Assembly (NCBI RefSeq): GCF_014697545.1
Contig: NZ_JACJSA010000020.1
Location: 62,001 to 126,000 of the forward strand
Source: Oscillatoria sp. FACHB-1407
GTDB lineage: Bacteria; Cyanobacteriota; Cyanobacteriia; Elainellales; Elainellaceae
Direction of reading: 5' to 3'
Length of the DNA stretch: 64,000 nucleotides
Shown here: positions 53,010 to 62,108 of the stretch, piece after piece
Layout: every line of letters begins with the position of its first letter
Position numbering within the stretch: the stretch's first letter is position 1
Notes under the pieces: generated by a model
What the model was told of the DNA's origin: nothing
The model's input: only the letters and a program-made list of their open reading frames with translations
Database searches by the model: none
Made by a program: the position numbers and the translations under genes

Positions 53010-53407
53010 AGATTTTGGCTGTCTCAACTTATGTCCATCGGTATATTAGAGCATTCTTACTCTGAATGACTTGGTCTACTTGGGGGTTTCCAAGTCTGCC
53101 GTTGGTAGCTACTAGGCTGTAGCTGGCGGGTAACTATCTTCTAATAACACACAAACTTGGTGAATCGGAGCAAAATCCTGTTATAGATTTAAGATTTAAC
53201 TTTCCTATCTCTGCGTTTGCGCGTTATGATTAATAGTTCTCTATACATATATTAACGCCTACAGGAAGAATTGCCTCTATCCTCGTAAGCAATTTTACTC
53301 AGTAGAATGATGGATAGAACCTCGAACCATTTCTAACTCAAGCCTGAGTGAATTTCTATAGTTGACAACTCTGAGGACTGATAGGATCGATAAAATTCCC
53401 AAGGGAA
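53010..53407. other. Intergenic region between divergent CP12 and FIST genes
   Basis: About 400 bases without a gene. It should hold the two divergent promoters; I see no clear repeat or palindrome. Confidence 0.5.
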
Positions 53408-54685
53408 ATGGCAATGACAGCGATGAATCAACCAATGCAATGGGTTAGTGGATTGTCAACCCGTCCTTCGTTGGAAACGGCGATTAAAGAGGTGGTTGAG
53501 CAAACTCAGCGATCGCTGCAATCTCCTCCTGACCTAGGATTGGTATTTATCTCATCGGCGTTTGCCAGCGAATATTCTCGTCTGATGCCGTTGTTGCAAG
53601 AGTATCTGTCAGTACCCACGCTCATCGGTTGCAGTGGCGGTGGTGTGATTGGCATTGATGCAACTGGGCAAACTCAGGAAGTCGAAGAGGAAGCGGCGAT
53701 CAGCCTGTGTTTAGCCTGTCTGCCCGATGTCAAAGTTCATGCCTTTCATATCGCACCGGACAACCTGCCGGATCTTGATAGTCCTCCCAGTGCATGGGTT
53801 GATCTGGTCGGAGTGCCTCCCCAGGATCAACCCCAGTTTGTTTTGCTGGCAGATCCCTTCTCATCGGGGATCAACGACTTGCTTCAAGGATTGGATTTTG
53901 CCTATCCGGGATCAGCCAAAATTGGTGGTTTAGCCAGCGTTGGAGCCATGCGCCAGAGTAGTGGGTTGTTCCACAACTACCAATTGCATCGCGAAGGGGT
54001 CGTAGGCGTTGCTCTGAGCGGAAACATTGTGTTGGAGACGATAGTAGCTCAGGGATGTCGCCCCATTGGGCAGCCTTATCAGGTGGTTGAGGGCGATCGC
54101 AACATCCTACTGAAATTGGAGGAAAATTTCCCCAATCAGATCGGTGCTTCTGGGCAACCCCGCACCCCGCTAGAAATCTTGCAGGAGCTTTTTCAAGACC
54201 TGAGTGAAGATGATCGCCAATTGGCGCAGCACTCCCTGTTTGTTGGCGTTGCCCGCAATGAATTCAAGCAAAACCTGGAACATGGCGATTTTCTCATCCG
54301 CAATCTGTTGGGAGTAGATCCCCGCAATGGGGCGATCGCCATCGGTGATCGGGTTCGTCCCGGTCAGCGAATTCAGTTTCACCTGCGCGATGCCCACACT
54401 TCTGCCGAAGATTTGGAGATGCTGCTAAAACGCTACGACAACCAGCTATTGCTGGGGGCTGACTCTCCGACTCAAGCCTCGCCTGCGGGGGCGTTGATGT
54501 TTTCCTGTATGGGTAGGGGTGAAGGGCTCTATGGCAAAGCCAATTTCGACTCCCAACTGTTTAACCGCTATCTGAAAAACATCCCACTGAGTGGCTTCTT
54601 TTGTGGAGGGGAGATTGGTCCTGTTGGTGATGCCACCTTTTTACATGGCTACACTTCGGTATTTGGCATCTGTCATCAACCGTAG
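53408..54685 (+). CDS. FIST-domain signalling protein
   Basis: 425 residues. The FIST N part (GLVFISSAFASEYSRLMPLL, LIGCSGGGVIGID) and the FIST C part (GALMFSCMGRGEGLYGKANF, then IPLSGFFCGGEIGPVG) cover almost the whole protein. FIST domains are thought to bind small ligands, perhaps amino acids, in sensory systems. There is no output domain, so it acts as a ligand-binding partner or single-domain sensor. No TM segment. AAGGGAA precedes the ATG pair at 53408/53414. Confidence 0.9.
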   Translation: MAMTAMNQPMQWVSGLSTRPSLETAIKEVVEQTQRSLQSPPDLGLVFISSAFASEYSRLMPLLQEYLSVPTLIGCSGGGVIGIDATGQTQEVEEEAAISLCLACLPDVKVHAFHIAPDNLPDLDSPPSAWVDLVGVPPQDQPQFVLLADPFSSGINDLLQGLDFAYPGSAKIGGLASVGAMRQSSGLFHNYQLHREGVVGVALSGNIVLETIVAQGCRPIGQPYQVVEGDRNILLKLEENFPNQIGASGQPRTPLEILQELFQDLSEDDRQLAQHSLFVGVARNEFKQNLEHGDFLIRNLLGVDPRNGAIAIGDRVRPGQRIQFHLRDAHTSAEDLEMLLKRYDNQLLLGADSPTQASPAGALMFSCMGRGEGLYGKANFDSQLFNRYLKNIPLSGFFCGGEIGPVGDATFLHGYTSVFGICHQP

Positions 54686-54759
54686 TGAGATTGGGAGCCA
54701 GCATTGCCTTAACCCCCTTAACTCCTCAGTCAAGACTCTTAACTCTCCAGCGATAGACC

Positions 54760-55560
54760 ATGCCGTATGATGGACGCAGCATTCCATCTCAACGATCTAT
54801 GTCTAAGTTTGAGTTCCCAACTCCCCCTGTATTTGAGCGGGTTGAAGATGAACGGCTACACCGCAAACAAAGGTTAGCCGCTGCGTTTCGGCTGTTTGCC
54901 CGTTATGGCTTTGACGAGGGAATTGCGGGTCATATCACCGTGCGCGATCCCGAATTTGCTGATCATTTTTGGGTCAACCCTTTCGGTATGTATTTTGGGC
55001 ATATTCGTGTGTCCGATTTGCTGCTGGTCAGCAGCGAAGGAGATGTCATAAAGGGCAATGGCTTTGTCAACGAAGCAGCATTTTGTATCCATGCCCCCGT
55101 TCATGCGGCGCGTCCCGATGTAGTTGCAGCAGCGCACTCTCACTCGACCTATGGCAAGTTATGGTCAGCCTTTGGACGATTGTTAGACCCGCTAACCCAG
55201 GATGCCTGTGCGTTTTATGAAGACCATGCGGTGTTTAACGATTACACAGGTGTTGTTTTAAAGACATCTGAGGGAGAGAGAATTGCCAGCACTTTGGGCG
55301 ATCGCAAAGCTCTCATTCTGCAAAATCACGGCTTATTGACGGTCGGGCACACAGTGGATGAGGCGGCCTGGTGGTTCATCACGATGGAGCGCAGTTGTCA
55401 AGTGCAAGTCATGGCAGAATCCATCGGTAACCCCCACAAAATTGCGCCAGACGTAGCACGCCTGACGCAGACTCAAGTGGGTACTCCTCATTTGGGTTGG
55501 TTTTGTTTTCAACCGCTCTACGACAAGATTGTTCGAGAAGAGCCTGATTTTTTGGATTAA
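54760..55560 (+). CDS. Class II aldolase/adducin-family protein
   Basis: 266 residues. Zinc-binding histidines are in AAHSHSTYGK (two) and ILQNHGLLTVGHTV (one), with a Glu in VNEAAF. FGFDEGIAGHITVRD-like N-terminal and YFGHIRVSDLLLVSSEG segments are typical. Known relatives cleave or epimerise phosphosugars such as fuculose-1-phosphate or act in methionine salvage; this one is of the longer, less characterised cyanobacterial kind. ATG 54799 (MSKFEF) is an alternative start. No operon partner. Confidence 0.9.
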   Translation: MPYDGRSIPSQRSMSKFEFPTPPVFERVEDERLHRKQRLAAAFRLFARYGFDEGIAGHITVRDPEFADHFWVNPFGMYFGHIRVSDLLLVSSEGDVIKGNGFVNEAAFCIHAPVHAARPDVVAAAHSHSTYGKLWSAFGRLLDPLTQDACAFYEDHAVFNDYTGVVLKTSEGERIASTLGDRKALILQNHGLLTVGHTVDEAAWWFITMERSCQVQVMAESIGNPHKIAPDVARLTQTQVGTPHLGWFCFQPLYDKIVREEPDFLD

Positions 55561-55563
55561 GGA

Positions 55564-56112
55564 TTATGTGTTGGAGGGTGAGGGGCGATCGTCATTTAAG
55601 ATTGCTCCTACATAAGTTCCACCGACAAAGGAAATGCCACCATAGGACGACAGCAGCTTGTTGACATCCGATTCAGACAGGTTGAAGTTTTCGTCCGGTG
55701 TTGAGACGGTTAATCCAGAGATCGTCGGGTTGTCAAAGGTAAAGGATTCATCCGGTTCATAGTCTGTGTCGTCCATACTCTGAGGAAGTCGCACTGTGAC
55801 GGTTCCATCCAGATGAACTGCCATGTCTAAAGACCCATAGCTAAAATCATCCGGTGTGGCTAAAGAACGGCTGTCCAGAGTACTTGTGATTGAAAGAAAA
55901 GAGCTATGTAAGTCTGCGTTGGGATAGGCAGCTTGAATAGCTGTAATTAGATCAGGTGGAATGTTGATGGAAGTGTCCATTCCCGAAGACAAATCCGTTC
56001 CTTCGTAAAACACATTCTGGAACAGTGGCAAATTGAGAACAATTGGCATCTTCTGTGTCGATCCTCGTAAAGGGCTTGAAACGACGTCTGCTGAGTCAGC
56101 AGAGGAGTTCAT
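55564..56112 (-). CDS. Hypothetical protein abutting a family A element
   Basis: 182 residues from ATG 56112 (MNSSADSADVV); an upstream extension to 56196 would be read entirely through a family A element, so I use the later start. A second candidate is ATG 56049 (MPIVLNLP). The sequence is acidic, has no TM segment or signal peptide, and has a Ser/Thr-rich surface (TPDENFNLSESDVNKLLSSYGG). No family recognised. It ends four bases after the convergent aldolase stop. The element may have changed its 5' leader. Confidence 0.6.
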   Translation of the reverse strand: MNSSADSADVVSSPLRGSTQKMPIVLNLPLFQNVFYEGTDLSSGMDTSINIPPDLITAIQAAYPNADLHSSFLSITSTLDSRSLATPDDFSYGSLDMAVHLDGTVTVRLPQSMDDTDYEPDESFTFDNPTISGLTVSTPDENFNLSESDVNKLLSSYGGISFVGGTYVGAILNDDRPSPSNT

Positions 56113-56217
56113 ATAGCTTTGGTCAGAAAGCTTAAGGCAAAGGCAATGGCTCAAATCCTGATTCTGGGGGAGCTTTCCGACTTGCCTCCGCCCCATAGCA
56201 TATGGCTACGGCTATAG
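56111..56217 (+). repeat. Dispersed palindromic element (family A), copy 5
   Basis: Starts ATATAGCTTTGGTCAGAAAG and ends CTACGGCTATAG. It abuts the start codon of the hypothetical gene (56112) on one side. A second copy lies 143 bp away in the same orientation. Confidence 0.85.
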
Positions 56218-56360
56218 TTCCTCAGAAAGTACCGAATTCTACGGAGATTTTTGATTATCTACATGTAATCTTTAGATTTATTCGTGCTAGAGAATTTAGA
56301 GTACAGGATGTATAGCATTCAGGTCAGTTGGGCAAACCCTGAATTCTCTGTCGTTTGCAC

Positions 56361-56466
56361 TAATATAGGTGTGGTCAGAAAGCGTAAGGCAAAGGCAATG
56401 GCTCAAACCCTGGATGGGAAGGCTTCTGACTCGTCTCCGCCCTATCAAATGTGGCTACGGCTATAT
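56361..56466 (+). repeat. Dispersed palindromic element (family A), copy 6
   Basis: Starts TAATATAGGTGTGGTCAGAA and ends CTACGGCTATAT, only 5 bp from the stop codon of the DUF1574 gene. Together with copy 5 it fills most of this gap. Confidence 0.82.
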
Positions 56467-56471
56467 CCGTT

Positions 56472-59400
56472 TTAGGGCAACCAGGGGATCATTGGGTCTT
56501 GTGCAAGGCGGGTCGAGACGGCTTGTGCCCCATAGCGGTTTAGGTGGCTGGGATCAGAGAAGTAGGTGTAGCGATCGACCCACTGTTCACCCAGGTCACG
56601 GAAGATCAACCCCTGCTGAGTCAGCGACACGTTCAGCATGTACTGCCTGAATTCTTGCTCGTGTTGCAAGCGCACGGGGTCAAGATAGTCATCGGTCAAC
56701 GGCAGATTTACAAACACAACCGGGACATTGTGCGATCGCGTGTAGTTGAGCAAGTTTTGTAGAGCGATCGCCTGTTTGCCCTCAATCTGAAAATCCTTGT
56801 AGTCGCTGTCATAGGCTCCGGCGACTCTGGCATATTGCTGATAATACGTGGCGGGATTGAATCGCACAGCCAGAGGCAAAAATCCATTCACATCAATCAA
56901 CCCCTGACCTGCATTGGCTAACGACTGCGGGTCATTGGGGTCTTCTCCAGTCGGCACGATGGGGGATGGCTCTGGTAGCCATGCGGTAAGCCCCTGCTGC
57001 ACCATTGCTTTGAGGCGATCGCGATCGGTGTGAGCAGCAGACATACTGGCAAGGCGATCGCTAAGCCATCCATCAATTTCTTGATAGCTTGCCGTTAACG
57101 AGGCTCCAAACCCCTCGGTTCCTGCAACGCCCGGCATTTCTGTTTCACTCAGTTGGGTTTCTTCAGCTGAGAGGTTGGGGTTTTCCTGAACGATAGCGCG
57201 ATAGCCCTCTGACAGCACAACGCCGTTGTAGGTGACGTCCAACGTGCTGCTGTTAAAGGCGCGGGCTCCATCTGCCCAGATGATCAACCGGGGCAACTGA
57301 TCTGGGGTGAGAATGCGCCGCACAATTAGATCAATGACTTGAGCGGTTGCCCCATTCACCCCATAGTTAAACACACTGACGTCGGTGTAACCTAATTTCT
57401 CCAGTTCTTGCTTTAACACAACAGGGTCAACTCCCCGCAAAGCTCTGGAACTGCCGACGATTAATACATCGGTTGGGCCTGAGTCGAGCGTGAGTTGGTG
57501 ATAAAGCGCAACTTTTTGATCAAGCTGTTCGCTGTTGAAGGTGGGAAAGGGAGACTCTGCGGCTAATGCTGAGGCGTTTGCAGGGGCTTCGGCTAACGGA
57601 GTTTCCTCGATGAAGGTGTCTTCATCCGTCAACACAGGACTGATGGGAGTGGTCGTGTCGGGGGAGGTTTCCGGCAGGGGAACAGCGACCACAGGCGGTG
57701 AGACGACCTGGGTTACAGATTGGCGTTCTTTCAGGTGGTGCAGCAGGCGATCGCCCTGGAAGGTCAACAAAATCCCGATTGTGCCCCAAATCAGAGCCAC
57801 TTTTGCCCCCTGATAGTGAGATGGGGTATAGCGACTCAAAGCCGATTCTTCAGGGGCAGGGGACACCAGGGTTTGGTTTTCGGGTAGGGGCGCAAACAAC
57901 TGCGATCGCACCAGAGCCATCTGCATCTTTTGCCCCAATTTCTCGCGGAATGTTTTCCAGGCATCGCGCAGATCGGCGGGGGTCAACTCAGACCGCAAAA
58001 TCTCATCGCTGGATTGAGCGACCAGATCGGCAACATAGACATCCGTTGCGGCAAACTCTGGAGCGGGTTCTGGGACGAGACGGTTGCGCGATCCCCAGTC
58101 TACGCCGTAACTCCAGAGAGGACGCTTTTGCCCCGCTCGTCGCCCATAGATGCGAATCCCCAAAATGCCAGGAAGATGGAACCGCTTCAGCAGTTTGACA
58201 ATGGTGCTGCTGACTCGCTGCTGATCTGGGCAAACGGGAGCATCGGTCATGATGTGCAGCAAATCCTCGCGCTGCAACAGTTGGATGCGAATCCCCCCGG
58301 TGGCGATTTGTTGGTCAAGATCAGGATTGAGCGCACACAGCAGCAAGAAGGCGATCGCATCCCAATCCCCCTGTTGTGCCAGGGTTAAGGTGGGTTCCGC
58401 CAGGGCAGCGTGTTCAGCAGCAGGCAGGTTTAGCCAATCGATCCAGGCGGGTGCTTCTTCCCCAATGGCCTGTCCATAGATCGTTGCTGCTTGAATACCC
58501 TGTGGTCCCAGGGTTTCCAGGAGTGGCGCGATAATTGCCCGTACCGTTGCCTGATCCGGTGCCTCAGTGGTCGAAATACGAGGATTCAGACAACATGAGA
58601 GATGCAACGTTGCATCTCTGAGGGTGCTGGTTGACAGTTGAATGTCGCGATCGCTCAGGGCATGGCGCAGAAGTCGGGCGATCGCCCCGACATCACCCCA
58701 GCGTGCCCGTTCCCGCAGCATCTCCACAGGAGGGGTCAAGTCTACACGCAAAAGCCAGTCGGGTTCTGCCTCCCCGGTCACCTGAATGCAGATCACCGCA
58801 TCGCGAAAATCATCTAACTCCAGATCGCGCAACTGCCGCGCCATTGGCTCCCCAATCGCAACAGGGTCAGGACTATAGAGCGACTCGCAGACGATCCAGA
58901 GCCGTCGCGTCGAAACTCGACTCACCGACACCGTATTCAATAAACCGGGGGTGGGAACGGTGGTTTCAAAGGGCAAAGTTTTAACGCTGACTCTGACGGC
59001 AATGCCCAGTGTGCTGATGCGCTCACTCAGGTAACGGGCGATCGCATTGGGATGTCCTCGTTTTGCTTGGCTGCGAGTAGAGAGCACGATGGCTCCCCCC
59101 GTTGCATCAGACGTTCTAACTGAGGCCGCATCAGGGGCGATTGTAGCGGTGTGGGTTCCCGTTGAGCGGGTGGCGGTGGATAGAGCCAGTCTGGAGTTAG
59201 CCCGATATTGTTTTAGCTGCTCCAGATGGCGATCGAGTTGGTCGAGATGAATCCGATAAGACCAGGCAGGTCGCTCCTCACCCAGCGTGCGCCCATAGAG
59301 CAACACCTGATAAATCGGTGGATGGTCTGCGGGCAAAAAACTGTTGATGTCGGTCTGATATAGCGCAGGGATCAGTCGATTGAGGGCGATCGCTCGATTG

Positions 59401-59552
59401 AGGCAGGGCTTGCTCTCACACAACACATGCAAGTGGTTGCCTTTGATCCGAAACTGCACCCAAATGCCACCACGCTCAAGCATTCGGCGCAACCACTGCG
59501 CCAAAGGGGATTTGTCATTAGAAGGGGACTGCTCTGATGCCGAATTCAACAT
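56472..59552 (-). CDS. DUF1574 protein with SGNH-hydrolase-like C-terminal domain
   Basis: 1026 residues. The first 540 are three or four diverged repeats of a cyanobacterial module (ISTLGIAVRVSVKTL, LSCCLNPRIS, then GIRIYGRRAGQKRPLWSYGVDW). One TM helix at about 575-592 (VALIWGTIGILLTF) leads to a domain with VLIVGSSRALRGVDP (Ser701) and a Gly-Asn-Gly block VFNYGVNGATAQ, ending with YFSDPSHLNRYG (D1000, H1003). Ser, Gly, Asn and Asp-x-x-His fit the SGNH/GDSL hydrolase layout. DltD- and AlgX-like relatives acylate envelope glycans. Single gene, inferred topology: repeats inside, hydrolase outside. Confidence 0.85.
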   Translation of the reverse strand: MLNSASEQSPSNDKSPLAQWLRRMLERGGIWVQFRIKGNHLHVLCESKPCLNRAIALNRLIPALYQTDINSFLPADHPPIYQVLLYGRTLGEERPAWSYRIHLDQLDRHLEQLKQYRANSRLALSTATRSTGTHTATIAPDAASVRTSDATGGAIVLSTRSQAKRGHPNAIARYLSERISTLGIAVRVSVKTLPFETTVPTPGLLNTVSVSRVSTRRLWIVCESLYSPDPVAIGEPMARQLRDLELDDFRDAVICIQVTGEAEPDWLLRVDLTPPVEMLRERARWGDVGAIARLLRHALSDRDIQLSTSTLRDATLHLSCCLNPRISTTEAPDQATVRAIIAPLLETLGPQGIQAATIYGQAIGEEAPAWIDWLNLPAAEHAALAEPTLTLAQQGDWDAIAFLLLCALNPDLDQQIATGGIRIQLLQREDLLHIMTDAPVCPDQQRVSSTIVKLLKRFHLPGILGIRIYGRRAGQKRPLWSYGVDWGSRNRLVPEPAPEFAATDVYVADLVAQSSDEILRSELTPADLRDAWKTFREKLGQKMQMALVRSQLFAPLPENQTLVSPAPEESALSRYTPSHYQGAKVALIWGTIGILLTFQGDRLLHHLKERQSVTQVVSPPVVAVPLPETSPDTTTPISPVLTDEDTFIEETPLAEAPANASALAAESPFPTFNSEQLDQKVALYHQLTLDSGPTDVLIVGSSRALRGVDPVVLKQELEKLGYTDVSVFNYGVNGATAQVIDLIVRRILTPDQLPRLIIWADGARAFNSSTLDVTYNGVVLSEGYRAIVQENPNLSAEETQLSETEMPGVAGTEGFGASLTASYQEIDGWLSDRLASMSAAHTDRDRLKAMVQQGLTAWLPEPSPIVPTGEDPNDPQSLANAGQGLIDVNGFLPLAVRFNPATYYQQYARVAGAYDSDYKDFQIEGKQAIALQNLLNYTRSHNVPVVFVNLPLTDDYLDPVRLQHEQEFRQYMLNVSLTQQGLIFRDLGEQWVDRYTYFSDPSHLNRYGAQAVSTRLAQDPMIPWLP

Positions 59553-59683
59553 TCGTGGTTTGATTGAGCGGGTTTAAGTGAAATGGCTTAAGTCTGATTT
59601 TTAAATACGATAGCTAAAAGCCAGGAGCGATCGCGTGATTTTGCCTTATAGGGATACCATACTATTGACTGTTTTCAACAGAA

Positions 59684-60307
59684 TTACGTTTTTTTAACAC
59701 GCAATCGTCCCAAATATTCCTCATTCTGACGGTTTGCAACGGAATCCGTCACGTTCTTCAGTGACAGAATTTCAAAATCAGGACTAAATCGCTGATGAAT
59801 CTCGTCTACGCGACCGCCAAAAGGGGGACCATCGGGGCGATCGTGCAACCAAAATAGGGCGATCAGTTCCCCATGAGGACGCAACAGATCCCTGACCAGA
59901 TGCACGTAGGCAGAGCGTAGTTCCAGGGGAATAGCGCAAAAACAGGTGTGCTCCAGAACATAATCAAACTGATTGGCAAACTCGTGAGGTAGCTCAAAAA
60001 TATCGCGTTGTAGAAATTGGGCAGAAATCTCCTGTGCCTCTGCTAAAGCAGTTGATTGGGCAATCGCAGACGGAGCAAAATCAAACCCAACCACTTCAAA
60101 TCCGTGCTTGGCGAACCAGAGGGCATCATGTCCTTTTCCTGATCCTAAAACTGCCATCCGTCCGGGCGGAGGTGCATCTGCTGATTGCAACAACTGGACG
60201 AAGGGAGGAGCAGGTTGCCCCAAATCCCATCGGGTTGATCCGGTTTGATAACGTTCCTCCCAAAAGTGAGGGGAACGAGGAGTAGAGATAGGCGATGGCT
60301 CAGACAT
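59684..60307 (-). CDS. TPMT-like SAM-dependent methyltransferase
   Basis: 207 residues. HFWEERYQTGSTRWDLGQP, MAVLGSGKGHDALWFAKHGFEVVGFDFAPSA and EHTCFCAI match thiopurine S-methyltransferase-family proteins, which methylate S, Se or Te atoms of small molecules. The physiological substrate in cyanobacteria is unknown. The first bases of the minus-strand leader form a long pyrimidine tract (60309-60371). Confidence 0.9.
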   Translation of the reverse strand: MSEPSPISTPRSPHFWEERYQTGSTRWDLGQPAPPFVQLLQSADAPPPGRMAVLGSGKGHDALWFAKHGFEVVGFDFAPSAIAQSTALAEAQEISAQFLQRDIFELPHEFANQFDYVLEHTCFCAIPLELRSAYVHLVRDLLRPHGELIALFWLHDRPDGPPFGGRVDEIHQRFSPDFEILSLKNVTDSVANRQNEEYLGRLRVKKT

Positions 60308-60948
60308 AGGAAAAGACGAAGGAAAAGAGAAGACGGAAAAAGGAAAAGAGAAGAGAGAAGAAGGAAAAAAGAGACATTTGCCACGGGTCTTGACTTAACC
60401 AGAAACACCCGTACTTGGAACTGATGCGAAGCGGGTCTTTGGGTTCACTGAAACACCTTCTGCTAGGGGGTTTGGGGGAGACTCCCCCAATGCCTGGTTC
60501 TCAACCTTATTCAGTAACCGAGTGTCTCATTAACAGAGCAAAGATGTGTGTACACCGTAGCTTAGAAAGGGGGCTTCCAGAATTTTCCCTTTTTAAGAGG
60601 GGCTAAGGGGGAGAACAAAGTTTTAGGCTTCAAGTGCATCAGGCCTATCTGTATTCAGCAACACCGATAAAGGATGGTTCAGAATTTAGGGTTAGCGTGT
60701 GCATTAGAGGCAGAGCCTCCGTCACTCCATTTCTAAGCAAGAGTTTGGCAACGAGGTTTGTAAGAAATTTGTTGACAAAGAGAGTGACCGAAGAGGGATA
60801 AACGACAATACTTCTCAATTAAGTGAATTAATTTCAAGTTAGGATCTTCATTACCCTTTCTTAACCAGGGTGACAGGTAATTCAGGTATGCTAACGGTGA
60901 ATACCCCGATTTGTTAAGCTTTCCAAACTCTCAACCCTGCCGAATTTT
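60308..60948. other. Intergenic region, purine tract and repeat remnant
   Basis: About 640 bases without a gene. 60308-60372 is nearly pure purine on the plus strand (AAGGAAAAGAGAAG type). Bases 60463-60560 contain a GGGGG-rich stretch and TGTGTACACCGTAGC, recurring from 13576. The last 100 bases must carry the ExbB promoter; none is clear. Confidence 0.55.
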
Positions 60949-61644
60949 ATGTCTACTTTGTTTGAATTGGTTGTCAAAGGTGGTCCTGTTATGATCCCCT
61001 TGGTGGGGTTGTCTGTCGCCACGATCGCCTGTGGTTTGGAACGAAGCTGGTTCTGGTACAAGTTTTTGTCTCAAGAAAAGCGTATTGTTCACGATGTATT
61101 AGAAGCCGCTCGCTACGATCTTGACAAGGCAGCATCGATCGCTGAACGAGCGCAAGATCTCCCCATTGGCCGCTTTCTGTTAGCTCCGTTGAAGTTGAAA
61201 AATGCCAGTGCTGAAACTTTTCGGCTAGCCATGGAGGCGGCGGGCGATCGCGAGTTTGCCCAGATGCGAAAGGGAGACAAGCTCCTGGAAACTGTGGTGG
61301 CACTTGCTCCATTGTTAGGTCTGTTGGGAACGGTAACGGGTCTAATCAATACCTTCAACAACCTCAATGTGGGCGGCGGTGGTACAACCGAGCAAGCAAC
61401 GGCAGCAGCAGCGGGGATTGGGGAAGCGTTGATCACGACCGCAGCAGGAATGATTGTTGCAATCATTGCTCTGGGATTTTTTCGGGCGTTGGTTTCACTC
61501 CAATCTCAGCAGATGGACTACTTTTCCAATGTCGGGTCTGAGTTAGAGCTGATCTACCGTCAAGATTGGTATGAGCCTGCTCTGATAGAAGAAGACAAAG
61601 AGCATAACGTCCTCACTGCTAGTGGTGTTGGTCATGGCTCCTGA
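60949..61644 (+). CDS. exbB: ExbB/TolQ/MotA-type proton channel protein
   Basis: 231 residues. A first TM helix (GGPVMIPLVGLSVATIACGL) is followed by a cytoplasmic loop and the two conserved helices of the family (LETVVALAPLLGLLGTVTGLINTF and ALITTAAGMIVAIIALGFF). This is the ExbB motor channel that uses proton-motive force with ExbD. Two ExbD genes follow at 24 bp and 29 bp spacing, and a TonB-like gene converges on them. Confidence 0.93.
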   Translation: MSTLFELVVKGGPVMIPLVGLSVATIACGLERSWFWYKFLSQEKRIVHDVLEAARYDLDKAASIAERAQDLPIGRFLLAPLKLKNASAETFRLAMEAAGDREFAQMRKGDKLLETVVALAPLLGLLGTVTGLINTFNNLNVGGGGTTEQATAAAAGIGEALITTAAGMIVAIIALGFFRALVSLQSQQMDYFSNVGSELELIYRQDWYEPALIEEDKEHNVLTASGVGHGS

Positions 61645-61668
61645 TCGAGGAAGTTGAGCGATCGCATT

Positions 61669-62079
61669 ATGAGATTCAGAGACCGCAACAAAAACTCTCA
61701 AATGCTTGAGATTGAGTTGACCCCAATGCTCAACGTGATGATGGGCATTCTGGCATTCTTTGTCATGATCACGATGACTCTAACTGTAGAACAAGGGGTT
61801 GAGGTTGAGTTACCTAACAGTGCTGAGAATGCTCCTCCCACTACAGCGGAACCTGACCCTCTAATCGTACAATTAGACGCTCAGGGACAGCTATTGCTCA
61901 ACAATCAACCTTTCACCGAAGACCAACTATCTCCTCAAATTCAGGCTTATCTGACTAGTAATCGTGCGGGATTTGTAGTTCTGCAAGCCTCACCTGACTT
62001 GCCTTATGAGCAGGTAATCAGACTGTTGGGAGATTTGAAGGAAATTGGGGGCGATCGCGTTTCCCTGGCAATCGAATAG
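61669..62079 (+). CDS. exbD: ExbD/TolR-family protein, atypical (Asn in place of the TM aspartate)
   Basis: 136 residues from ATG 61669; a TTG at 61654 lies beside AGGAAG and is an alternative. One TM helix at 19-40 (PMLNVMMGILAFFVMITMTL), then a periplasmic TolR-like domain. In ExbD and TolR the TM helix has a proton-carrying Asp (E. coli ExbD D25, FIDVM); here the codon is AAC, so N22 occupies that site. The next gene encodes a paralogue with D22. One would expect this subunit to be inactive in proton transfer alone, or to work as a heterodimer. Confidence 0.9.
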   Translation: MRFRDRNKNSQMLEIELTPMLNVMMGILAFFVMITMTLTVEQGVEVELPNSAENAPPTTAEPDPLIVQLDAQGQLLLNNQPFTEDQLSPQIQAYLTSNRAGFVVLQASPDLPYEQVIRLLGDLKEIGGDRVSLAIE

Positions 62080-62108
62080 AGAAATTTTAGCCACCCGATT
62101 TGACAATC

